This document shows positions 12,644-24,201 of a stretch of DNA of 64,000 nucleotides, piece after piece. The stretch covers positions 62,001-126,000 of the forward strand of contig CAJJDN010000039.1 of NCBI GenBank assembly GCA_905182985.1. The letters run 5' to 3'. The first letter of the stretch is position 1, and each line of letters begins with the position of its first letter. This DNA comes from Paramecium sonneborni (lineage: Eukaryota; Ciliophora; Oligohymenophorea; Peniculida; Parameciidae). The notes beneath the pieces are model-generated. The model had not been told where the DNA came from. It made no database searches and saw nothing but the letters and a program-made list of their open reading frames with translations. A program made the translations under genes and the position numbers.

Positions 12644-14408
12644 TCATTTAGATGAAAACAATTTAATTTATCCATCCGCACCTAAAGATGCGAATAAATT
12701 GTAACTAGGATGATGAACTAAATTATGAATGTTTTCATCGTATTTAGATTGATGTCCTTATAGTTCTTATATAAATTATTATCTTCTGGTATCCCAAACT
12801 CTATTTAGAATATTAGTAGATATAAATACTTGATAACATTTCCTGTTGCAATATAGATGATAGTATTACTAAGATTAGTAATTGCTGAAATAATTGGTTC
12901 ATTACCACAAATAATTTGTGATATTAATTTAGCTAAATTGTAATAATAAAAATATATTGATACATTATTAAAGATCAAATATTCTTAATTTACCATCCTC
13001 ATGTGATGATATTAGACAAGATTATTAAAATTATGTTAATTAATTGATTTAAGCTGATGTATTATTTTCTGATTAATATTTAATATTTTGAACATTTCTA
13101 CCATTTTCTGTATCAAAAATAGAAAGAATAGTAGAATTCATAAACCCTGATGCAAAAAGGTTTGGATTATGTTATAACCATGATATAGCTGTAGGAGAAT
13201 CTACAAAATGTCCATATTGATTTTTTTAACCAAATTAATAGAGCTATTTAGGTTCAGATTATGAATCTTAAATTGGCCATAATTTAATAAGAGAATCTGC
13301 TGCAGAAGATATTAATAAAGTTTATTGGGAATTAACTTTTAATTACCATATTGCATCTTAATGAGCTTACCAAGTCATTCTACATTATTAAAATTCTTCA
13401 GTTTATCCTAATTAATCACATTCATCAGGTAATGGAAAATACCACATTTTAATTGCTCCTTCAGCTCCTGCACTATATATTGTATTCTATATTCCTTTTA
13501 ATCTTTATTCTATTCCTGCTATAGCGAAAAGAGGTCCTGTATGATCTCTTAATGTTAAATATGGTTCAATTTAATTTTACTATTATTAATAATTTTAGTA
13601 ATCCCATAATTTCAATTAGCAATCTTCTGATACTGTTGCTAAAATAGTCATATTGTTAAAAAAATATGCATCTCTTACACCATCTAAATGATGTCTCAAT
13701 GTATTTTATAATTATACAGGATCCTTTGATACTACTTATGGCTACTCCTCATTAATATTCTATGATTTGCTTCTACTATGAGTAGGAAATCCACTTGTAC
13801 TATTCATATTAGTTGGGCTTTATCGACCTGAATTTTAAACTATTGATGTCACATTTTAATTAGGTGTTAACATGACTGATGGTCTATTTGAATGCTCTAT
13901 TTTAGGAGAACTAGGAGGAGAAAAAATAGATTGTAATCCCACTTCTTAGATAATTCTAAATTTAAACTAACTTATTCATACTTTTGCAATAACGGACGAT
14001 AAGGCTTTGCTTTTCTTTTTGGGATAGTTTAATAGTTTTGTATCTAACTTTAGTTTTCTATATTTTCCTTTAACAATTAATTCAAATAATCAGGAACTTA
14101 TCCATTTTATTGATATTTCAATCTCTCTTATCTTAAGGCCACTTCAAGCATTTTGCATCTTTTTCCCAAATCAGTTATAACTCTCTCTTATCCTTTAACT
14201 ACTCCTTCTAATTCATTTATCTTCTACTGCATTTATGATTTTTCTAATGCCCATTCACAATCCTTATATTACATTTATTTATGCTATTCATGTAAGAATT
14301 CTAATACTCCTACCCAATTACATTAAGTCTGAATATAATTATTTAAATTACATTTTATTGAGCATTTTTTTGTATCAAAGTGCTTATTGAAACAGACTCT
14401 TATGACAT
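12644..14408 (-). CDS. Striatin-family scaffold protein (coiled coil plus WD40 propeller)
   Basis: 551 residues: introns of 23, 26, 31 and 29 nt leave 552 codons. The N-terminus carries the striatin signature GVLEFLHEQHKQM followed by a coiled coil (LGKRCKMLEVALRQERLKY). A low-complexity linker then leads to about six WD repeats: HHLDGVRDAYFF, SEDCQLKLWD, DHTGPLFAIAG, AEGAIKMWYFP, QAHQDAIWQLK, SHEDGKLRIFD, and the terminal LGADGQIKLF. This is the striatin order, including the penultimate YDENIHNLVHHP segment. Striatins are regulatory B''' subunits of PP2A that assemble STRIPAK, which holds GCK kinases and phosphatase together. The start MSQESVSIST is chosen because only it splices in frame. 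The short frame on the opposite reading near 12.5 kb is noise. Confidence 0.88.
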
Positions 14409-14750
14409 AAATATAATTATTCAAATTTAAATTATTACTTTAATTTACAGAATGCTAGTTAATATTTCTGATAGTGAAGATCATTCAAAATTTAATTGTA
14501 ATCAATTAATTTTAATAATTCAATATTAACTTAAAATTGATGTAGTTAACAAAATCTATAACTAATGAACCTTCAATTATTAAAAAGACAAAACCATAAC
14601 TAATATTAAAGAAAATGGATTAAGATATAAAATTATTAATAACTAAACAAAATTAATATGCAAATAAATTCATACCCAGATAACTTCTATGCAAATAAAA
14701 CAATGTTTCAATTTTAATGATAAGATATTAATTAATATTTTAATAATAAT

Positions 14751-16499
14751 ATGAATAAATTAGAAATGTTAAATAGTCCTAGATTAACTACTTAAACAGA
14801 ACATGTAAAGAGATCATTCTATGGGAAAGATTTAAGAAATGAAAAGAATATAGAATCATTATTGTTTCTTAAGAGAACCTAAAGAAATGAAATTACATGT
14901 AGTCCATGTAATTAATCAAATGAGATAATGGTAGAAGAGATAAGAAGATTAAAAGATTAAATAAAATTATAACAGAAAGAGATTTAAAGATTATCATAAA
15001 TAAACGAATATTTGATATAAGCAAATCAAACAAAACTAAACATTTTATAATCTGAGAGATAGTTTCATTCTAATAAAATAACAATAAAAATAGGACATAA
15101 TAAAACACTGAGTGAAAAGAAGAATTATTTAAGTAAATTTTTAGATGAAAATTCTTAATAAAGTCCAAGTGTGAAACGAAGAATTTATAGAAATCCAACA
15201 TTAGCTAGATTGCATTTAGAGTAAGAAAGTGAATAGTAAAAAAATGAAAAATAAACGTAGAAAGCATCAACATTTTATGATACTCTTTAATAAGAAGATT
15301 GTTTTAGAACAAATGCAATTCTTAATATATAATTATCTGACGAAGATGCTATGTAATAATATAAATAAGATGGAACAGTTTCTTTAATGAAAGAATTATT
15401 AGATAATGAAGATGAATTTGGAGATATTATATAAAATATATCAGCATAAAAACTATCATTTCTTTATGATAAATTTAAACGTATAATGTCTGATCATAAT
15501 CAATTATTTATATTAGTATTAAGATTAAAGAAAATAGTAATGGGAGCATTATAAATGAATTCGTCTATTTTATTAGATGATGCTCTTTAAACAATAATAG
15601 ATAAATGTGTAGATTGTTTAGAATGTGATAGAGCATCATGTTTTATAGTTGATTAAAGTAAAAAAGAATTATGGACTAGAGTAGCTAAAGGAACATCAAC
15701 AACAATTCGTTTATAAATTGGTTAAGGTATTGCTGGATTTGTAGCATAATCGAAAAGTATATTAAATATAGAAGATGCATATAGAGATTAAAGATTTAAT
15801 TCATAATAAGATATTAAAAATAATTATAAAACTAAAACTTTATTAGTATGTCCGATAATGGAAAATGATAAATGTGTTGGAGTTTTATAATGTGTTAATA
15901 AATAAAGTGGTTACTTTACAAAAGATGATGAAGCTTTATTATAAATAATGTGTGAATTTTCAAGATCTGTATTAAAAAATGCATTAAATCATGATGCTTA
16001 AATGTTAATTTAAAATAAATTAAGACATCTTATAAAGACTGGAGTTTTATTATAAGCAAAACAAAATGAAATTCTTAATTTAATTTAATAAGCAGAGGAA
16101 AGATTAAGATCATTAATGAATGTAGATATTGCTAAAATAGTTTATAATGATATTCAAATAAATAAATTTATTCATATAAACAAAGAAGCTAAATTAGTTG
16201 AAAGTGATAATATTCTTGGAATCATGGGCAATTGTGTTCATACTCAGTAAATTCTAGCCATAAGTAATTGTTATATTAATCCACTTTTTAATCCAAATAT
16301 TGATATTGAAACAAGTATGCCTATTATATGTATGCCACTTAAATATAATAATTAAATCATTGGAGCACTTTAAGTTGTTAATGTTAAAGGTATTGGAGGT
16401 AGTGATTCTAAAGTTAATTCAATAGATTTAGAAATGCTAGAATTATTTTGTCTTCAAACTTCATAATGTTTATTTTAAATGAAAACAAATAACCATTGA
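14751..16499 (+). CDS. Double-GAF-domain protein
   Basis: 582 residues in one frame without introns. Residues about 60-110 form a coiled coil; two GAF domains follow. GAF1 (about residues 270-420) has the usual core CLECDRASCFIVD, GQGIAGFVAQ, VCPIMENDKCVGVLQCVNK and FTKDDEALLQIMCEFS. GAF2 (about 440-580) has a PIICMPLKYNNQIIGALQVVN core and ends the protein. GAF domains bind small ligands (often cyclic nucleotides) or mediate dimerisation. No catalytic partner such as a phosphodiesterase or cyclase domain is attached here, so it is probably a ligand-sensing or dimerising adaptor. GAF1 contains several Cys residues that could be redox-sensitive, which is only inference. Confidence 0.85.
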
Positions 16500-16970
16500 A
16501 CATTAATATATTTATATTATTTCTTTAAAATATCATGTAAAGTATCTATTATATATATATTCTAAATTAAGCGTAGCTAATATTTATTAAGAATTAATCT
16601 ATACTTTATTTATTTATATTAGATCGATATAATATTTTAAATTATATAAAATTAAATAATTAACAACTTTATTAGACATTCAACTCCTTAGTATTTTAAA
16701 ATCATTTCAGAAAACTTTAAAAAAATAATATTAATTAATTGAATAGTTTTATCTTCTTAATTATGACCCTAGAAATAAAATTATTATTTATTATTATATC
16801 AAATTATTAAGTTATAAAATCTTCTTTATAATTTAAAATAAGATGGATTTTAAAAAATCAAAATAAGGTGAAAATTTAGAAGAATAGTGAGAATAATAAT
16901 TAAAAGACTAAAATTATTGGTATAATATACATTTTTATGGATTCATAAATATTTTATAAAATTTAATACT
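16500..16970. other. AT-rich intergenic region between convergent genes
   Basis: No coding or RNA feature recognised between the 3' ends of the GAF gene (plus) and the kinase gene (minus). Confidence 0.5.
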
Positions 16971-18674
16971 TCAAAATAGTTCATCTAATTATTATTTATA
17001 CAGTTCTTTCTATAAATAAAAATCCCTTTAGATCTATTCTTTCACTGCATTGTAATTTGGATTTTAATTTAATAAAAATGATTATAGATTATAGTGCCCT
17101 TTTATTAATTTCATAGAAATCAACATAAATTTCAAATGCTATTCTCCATAAGTTTTAATTTGTTCGTATCCAAAAATCATGGGTATGAACTAACTTTTTA
17201 AAATTCTACAATATTCATTGATATAAAATAATTTATCCAATTTGACTTCAAATTTAAATTCAATATCACATTTATTTGCTTATAGATACTTATTAACATA
17301 ATCAGCTATCAAATCTAATGTAATTTTTTCATCAAATTATGATATTGCTACACCTAAACATAAATCACAATAATTTCTATAAATTTTGATTACTGCATTA
17401 TTTTCACAACTATTTTATAAATTTAGATGAATACCATTTTTCATAAAACAAAGTTCTATATAATTATAGCAAATCTTAAAGTGGTTTTTATGGAGGAATA
17501 ACTCTAATTGGTGATGGTGGAATTAGTGGTCCTGCTGGTCTAACAGGATAAACAATGGCATTATTTCTATTGTAGATTGTTTAAAGTCTAAATCCTAATC
17601 CTATTTATTAACAAATAGTTGGAAAATCAATTCTATTAACTGGTGAATAAGTAATCATTCTTTCTATCAATTAACAAGTATTTGGAGATAAATTTAATTA
17701 AGGAATCATTATTCTAAAGGGAGTTTACTTAATTCTATTTATAAATTCCATAATTCCTGCCATATTTAATTCAAATGGGTATTATCCAGTTAAAAGATTG
17801 TAAAATAGAATTCCAAACTAGAATATTAAATTAAATATTTACTGAATAAATGTCAACCTTATGCATTAATTTTTATTTAATCTCTTAATCATCAATTTGA
17901 AATTAAATAGGAGCCTTAAATTATTTTATTTAATTAATACCTATTATTATTAACCTATACTAGAATTAGTCATGCTACCAAATCTTGTCATTTGACCTCC
18001 TCCTTAAATGAAATTTATATCACCTAAATATTATCAAAAATAGATTATACTTTGTGAGTATTCGTAATTTCCTTATAATTCAGGTGCTTTGAATACTGGA
18101 GTACCATTTTTGGTTATATTTAATAAATTCTAATCAGATGAATATATCTTGCCTACTCCAAAATCAGCAATCTAATTAACTCAAATAATTTATACCTTGT
18201 ATTTTCCTTAACTAATTAATATATTAGCAGGTTTTATATCTCTATGTATAACTGAACTTTAATAGAGCACTTTATATCCATTAAATAATTGTCTCATTAT
18301 TTCAAGAGCTTCTTGTTCTGAATATCTTCTTTATTACATTAATCTTTATTTAATTTCCTTTTCTAAATCAGATTCACATTTCTCCATTATAATTACAAAG
18401 AAATTTCTCTCTGGAATGTAATTACAATAGAAAACATTTACTATATTTTCATTTTGTTTATCCTTCATATAATTTAATATATCCAATTCTTTTTATACAT
18501 TTTAAGAATTAGCAGGCACAATCTAAAAAAATTATTGTTTAATTAAACTTTAGCACAATATTGCCTCTAATCACGATTTCTAGTTGCTGCAAATACCTTT
18601 CCACAAGCTCCTTGTCCCAACAAATTACAAGTATCGATAGCAAATTCATCAATATAGACAATTTGATCACTCAT
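16971..18674 (-). CDS. Serine/threonine protein kinase with conserved C-terminal extension
   Basis: Starts MSDQIVYIDE. Kinase motifs are complete: Gly loop GQGACGKVF, ATP-binding Lys in YCAK, catalytic loop HRDIKPANIL, ADFGVGK and FKAPEL. Introns of 26, 24, 27, 26, 25 and 28 nt leave a whole number of codons (516). The last of these, inside the stretch after PPSPIR, joins the Pro-rich linker to a roughly 170-residue C-terminal region (ICYNYIELCF...) that ends at TGA 16971-16973. An insertion separates the activation segment from the DIYS motif of helix F. The layout (N-terminal kinase, Pro-rich linker, C-terminal helical domain) is like ULK/ATG1-type kinases, but no diagnostic residue proves that class. 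Confidence 0.8.
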
Positions 18675-18727
18675 TTTGTATTTCTATTAATAAAATATTT
18701 TAAATTTTCATAAAATAATTTCAGATA

Positions 18728-19530
18728 TCAAGCATTTGGATTTTTAAAAAATCCATATGACGGGGGCTAGTTTTTTTAGAATTAGAATTCATTATTCAGT
18801 TATTAATGCAATTAACGAATAATGTCATTCAACTACTTATAATCTTGATTAGTTTTATCATAATCTTCTAAAATATCTCTATTATTGGCATTATAATTTT
18901 CATAATATTTTAGAATAGCTTCTTATTTTAAGAATTAAGTTTATATTGTTGTTAATTCTGTTAAATCTTTCAGTCTTGTATTCTTTTTATCAACATATGA
19001 AATCATCTTTTTTACTTCTTAAATATCATCTTAAGTTGTTTTTTCAAACAAAATATTTTTTGTATTTTACTTTTGAATTATAATTAGCTTGAAGTAAAGA
19101 ATGCATAAATAATAACCTAAATATGCTGGTTAACTGCCTAATATGCTATTTTTTTTTTTAAATTCCTTATAAGCAACTTCAATAAAATTTTCACTTCTTT
19201 TTTAGCTATCACCTATTTAATCAGATGATTAAGATTGAATACTACCAAATTATTATTATTTATTTATTTATTAAAAATTAATTTTAGTAGCATCTTCTTT
19301 CTCATTTTAAAATGAATTTGAATTCATTTATGGAATCATTGTTGATCTAGATTAAAATAGATTTTTGTTTGTGTTTTAAAAGGAAACCTATCGTTGTTAA
19401 CCTTCATTCTGACTTTTATCTAGAATAAAGTGATTGTTGTTTTATTTTAACTTTTTTTAATCTACTAATGCTTAATTATTATTGTTAATATTAATATTAT
19501 TAATATTATTATTATTAATATTATTATTAA

Positions 19531-19618
<88 letters not shown>

Positions 19619-22604
19619 AATATTACTATTATTATTTTATTGGAAATTATTCTTCAAATATAATGGAGGATTTTATTTTTGATTAATTTATAATGATATA
19701 TTATCTTCTTAATTGTTTTATTTATAAGACTAAATTTTTTTCTATAAAGGTTCTGATTATAATTAATTATTAGCTTAAAAAATTGGTAGGGTTTATGGTA
19801 TCGCATTTTAAATCTATTATATGGGTAGGCTGCTTGGTTATTAGTTAGGCGTTGTGAAATTGATTTTTTGAGGTTAGCTGTTATTATTAATAGGAAATAT
19901 AGAGTTTTGTTACTTGGTTATTTCGGAATTATCATTTGTGGGTTGTTTAGGATTGGGTGGCTTTTATTGGGCATTAAATTAAAATTGATTAGATATTGGC
20001 GGGGGAAATTATTATTCAGTTGAGGGCATTGTTGTTATTTTATTTCTATAGGATCCTTAATTTTACTCACTCTATTATTAGATTGAGTTAGGAAATGGTA
20101 ATTATTATTATTATTAAAATTTAGATTATTCTTTTATACTGAATTACTATTGCTCTGGTTTTTATTATTAAGATTATTATTATTAAAATTACTATTATTA
20201 TGGCTGCTATTATTATAATTATTGTTGTTGCTTAGATTATTTTGTAAATTAAAGTTATTATTATTGTGGCATTGATTATTATTATGGTAATTATGATTAT
20301 TATGGTATTTACTGTATTTATGATTATGATTATTATGGTATAAACTGTATTTATGATTATCGTATTTATGATTAAAATTATGATTATTAGGGTATTTACA
20401 GTATTTATGATTATGATTATTATGGTATTTACTATATTTATGATTATCGTATTTATGATTAAAATTATGATTATTAGGGTATTTACAGTATTTATGATTA
20501 TGATTATTATGGTAATTATGATTGTGATTATTAAAATATTAATGATTATGATTAATACAGTATTTAAGGTTATTAAAATTGTAATAATTATTATTCTTAC
20601 TATTATTATTATAAAGCTTATTATTATTACTGAGGTAACAATAATTATTACTATTAAAATTACTATTATTATGATTATTATTATTAAAACAATAACATTT
20701 GCTATTATGATTAAGGTTCATATGTAAATTAAGATTATTATTCTGGTATTTAAATTTATTATTGCTATGATTATGGTTATTATGTTTATAATTGATTTTA
20801 TTATGATTAGATGTCTGAATTATTTGTTTTAGATATAAGTTTAATTTTTTAATTAATTTATTTGGGCTAAATGTAAGTACTACCTTTACCATTACTAATA
20901 TTTATAATTTCTTAATTTAATGATTACCAACTAATTCTTTTATTGGGATCATAGATTAACATCTAATCAATTAAAGAAAGCAAATCATTGGTAAACTTAA
21001 ATAAAATAAAAATATTTACATTTTTGTGTGGCTTAGGACAATTTAATGGTGAGGTTTCAAGGTTTTTAAGTATTTTTTCTAAATCATTTATTGAATTAGG
21101 CTCACGTTAAAAATAATTTTAACCATTATAAACTAGTTGATACAACATTACTCCTAACTAGTGATATAAATAATAAATACAGAAAAAATATCACACTAAT
21201 TATTATATTCTTTATGGAAAATGATTTCAGGTGCAGTATAGATAGGTGTACCTGCATATGTAGTAGTCAATTATTATTACTCTAACACTTTTCCTACTCC
21301 AAAGTCAATTATCTATTTAATAAATATAATATCAATACTTTGATGATGGGTTTATTTAATTAATAATTAAATTAAATTAAAATATTTTATGGTTTAAGAT
21401 CTCTATGAATAAGATTCAATTGAATAATTTTCATATAGCCTTTAACAATCTAATATAATATATCTAAGACTTCCTCTTAGGATAAATTGAATTTCTTATC
21501 TAATAGATATTGTTCAATACTCATATCACATTTTTCCATCACTAAATATGCATATTATTAATGATAACAAATATCTTAAACCCTTATAATATTTTCACAA
21601 TCTTGATTTTCTGATATTAATTAATAAGCTTGTAATTCTCTTCGTCCTTCGACATTATATTGATCAATTTGCTTAGTACAATATTATAATTATGGATTGA
21701 ATAAATCATAAGTTAGAAATGTTGCTCCTTAGTTACCTCTTCCTAATGATTTTGAAAAATCTAAATAATATTATTCTTATTTTTATTTATTTTAGAGAAT
21801 TAAGAATTATGGTAACAAAACTTGCAAATTTGCCAACTCAAGCCAAGTAATTCTTTCTTTAGGATTATATACTATCATTCTTTCTAATAATTATTTTAAG
21901 GCAGGATCAATTGAGGGGTCTTGAATTTTAAATTTAGTAGTTCTGATTTATTAATTAAATTTTTAAAGTTCCTACATTGTAAGAGGATTAATATGGTATT
22001 TGTTTTAGAAACACATTTAATACAAAATTAATCCAAGCTAATTCTATTAATTATAAATATTACAGAATAAACATCACATTAATTATCATAGCCACAATTA
22101 GAGCTCATTTCAGGTGCTTAATAATATGGAGTTCCACTTTTTTGATACATTGTTTACTCTTAATAAGATGCAGCTCCAAAATCAGAGATCTATGATTAGT
22201 TTCAATTAAACCTTAATTTAAATATGATTTGTTTATGGAATACGTTTGACTAATAAAGTATTAGGATTTAAATCTCTATGTGTTATTTTTAAATAAATTA
22301 ATTGCATATATCCTTAAACTATTTAACCAATTATATTATAAATCTCATCTTTAGTAAACCAAAAACTTTTCCTTTATTGAAAAAGATCGGACAAAGTTGA
22401 TTCGCATTATTCATTTTATGATTCTACTAAATTTATTTAAGGATTGAGTTTAAAGGAAATTATTCGTGCAATATTATAATGAGGACATTAGTCAATCTAA
22501 TTTTTTATCTATTACATAAGGTTTAATGGATCTTATTAATTTGTTTATTAAGAAGTTTGCATCACATCAAGATCTTAATTATAATTCCAAGAATTTGGGT
22601 TCAT
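18728..22604 (-). CDS. Tandem pseudokinase-kinase protein with Gln-rich and poly-Asn tail
   Basis: A single frame: introns of 22, 20, 26, 23 and 24 nt leave exactly 1,254 codons. Domain 1 (from 22604 to about 21840) has C-lobe motifs HRDLNPNTLL, SDFGAASY and YYQAPEM but lacks the Gly loop and beta-3 Lys, and the catalytic-loop Lys is Asn, so it should be inactive. Domain 2 (about 21800-20900) is complete: SLGRGNQGATF, YCTKQI, HRDLKPQNIL, IDFGVGK, YTAPEI. No TGA and no ATG lies between them. From about 20880 to 19700 the chain is Gln-rich, mostly from TAA/TAG, with an internal 29-residue repeat. A poly-Asn tract (19482-19630) and a roughly 200-residue helical C-terminus follow, ending KNPNA. 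Start is the first ATG after an in-frame TGA. The gene upstream on the same strand ends only 8 nt away and might be joined by an intron of about 47 nt. Confidence 0.8.
19482..19633. repeat. (TTA/ATT)n microsatellite coding for poly-Asn
   Basis: An almost perfect trinucleotide array. On the minus strand it is in frame as AAT codons (Asn, with occasional Ile) inside the tandem-kinase gene. Plus-strand Leu/Ile frames here are artefacts. Such arrays vary in length and are prone to assembly collapse. Confidence 0.9.
20297..20520 (-). repeat. 87-bp in-frame tandem repeat in the Gln-rich tail
   Basis: A unit containing GATTATCGTATTTATG (plus strand) occurs at 20355 and again at 20442, a period of 87 bp or 29 codons, with partial copies on both sides. 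Translated on the minus strand with code 6 it gives IPQQSQFQSQIRQSQ-type sequence. The period is a multiple of three, consistent with selection on the coding frame. Confidence 0.75.
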
Positions 22605-22612
22605 TGACTAAT

Positions 22613-23176
22613 TCAAAGAAAATTAATTAATAGAAATAGAAAAAATTAAAAGACTAAATCATTTTATATACCTTAATTATAATTTTCTGAATTATAATAA
22701 GCTTTTCTACATCTATTAAAGGGTTTATAATCAAAAATTAATATTTCTTATACTATTTAAAAATTATCTTCTAAATAGATCATATATTTTGTTACCTTTT
22801 TTTCTAAAATTGATGAAGAGTAATAAGGTTTAACTTTAATAAAATTAAATATTTAAACAATATCTTGTTTCAAGTTTTTCAATCCGTTGTATTTCTTAGA
22901 GATTTTATACTCTAAATTATTTATTATAAATTAGAAAACTCTTTCTAATTTCTCCATTTCCATTTGTTACTAAATTCATTCTTCTCTATTCTTTACTTAT
23001 TTCCCTTCCTTCAATTCTAATTATTAACCAATAGCTATGATTATTTTATTATTCGATAGTAACTATAATAATTATTAAAGAAACTTATCAGTATTCTTTA
23101 TAATTTTGGAGAATTTGTATAAATATAATATTGATGTATATCTATTTAATTAAAAATTTCTATTCAATAAGTTCAT
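22613..23176 (-). CDS. Hypothetical protein, about 172 residues
   Basis: Starts MNLLNRNFQLNR. An intron of 27 nt (and probably one of 18 nt) leaves 173 codons. The protein is helical with a central EMEKLERVFQFIINNLEYK stretch; no family recognised. Its stop lies 8 nt before the start of the tandem-kinase gene on the same strand, so it could instead be a 5' portion of that gene. Confidence 0.5.
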
Positions 23177-24201
23177 TTATGGTTAATAATTTTACGAATC
23201 CGGTAATAGTGAAGGAATTTGTCAATTTTATTTGATTTTTTTTTTATAAAGAAATAAGATTATTGTCTCATATTTATTAATATTAATAGTTGGATATAGA
23301 ATTTGGAAGTGTTTTTAGTTAGTTGGTAAAGATTTAATGACAATTGCTATATAAATTTAATAAATTTAATTTATTATTTTATTAAGTAGACTAATCACTA
23401 ACTTAAGAATCTCTTTGAGTATTAATTTATTAAATCTTTAATTTTAGTATAAAATTTAACTTTTTAGAAATAAATTGTTAAATTATCATTATTTTTTCAT
23501 TAACTTCTTGTGTAAATTTTTAAACAGAAAGAATGAACAAGACTTCATTTAATTTCAAGTAAATTTTAGAATTAGATCATTTATTTATTAATCATAGACT
23601 TTAATCACATAAATTATCGTAAAAAAACATTATTGTCCTATTAACTAGTTTCAAATTACCTTTTAGAAATATATAGAAAATGAAATTTAAAAAAATAATG
23701 AATAGAATAGTAATTTAGATTTTTTTGAGACATATTTTAAAAATTAACATATGAGTTTCAATAAATTATTTTAGATCTTTGAATTAAAGCATAGAATAAG
23801 GATTAATAGTATTAAATTAATAAAATGTAGCTAATGTAAATAAGCAATAGATTTAATATTTTTTCTATTTAATGTTTAAATAGATATATAATCCTAATTG
23901 TTCAGTTCTCTTTTTCTTTATATCCATTTTGTTAATTTTTAAAATTGAAATTTAAATCGTATCTGTTGGATTAGAAACAGATATAAGAGTATTAGGTCTT
24001 TGTATGAGGAGATTCAAACTATTTGAACTCTTATTATTCCACTCTAAAGTCTTATGATTAAATTTCAATTTTAATTTATTTCCTTTTTACTTTTGAATAT
24101 AAGGTAGGTCTCTCTTCGATTCACTAATTCTTATAGATTTATTTTCCAACCAAACAAGAATTATTAATAATAGTAATTTTAAATATAAATATGTTATAAT
24201 C
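23177..24201. other. AT-rich intergenic region
   Basis: About 1 kb in which I found no frame with protein-like composition on either strand and no RNA gene. Confidence 0.45.

Noticed and set aside
17440..17520. Frameshift in the kinase gene at 16971-18674
   Set aside because: A 28-nt GT...AG intron at this point restores the frame, so no frameshift is needed.
19482..19682. Plus-strand poly-Leu frame
   Set aside because: Arises from the TTA microsatellite; the minus-strand Asn frame is in register with the flanking coding sequence.
20353..20727. Plus-strand Ile/Met-rich frame and the minus-strand Asn/His frame
   Set aside because: Both are alternative frames of the Gln-rich tail; the Gln frame alone is continuous with the kinase upstream and the C-terminus downstream.
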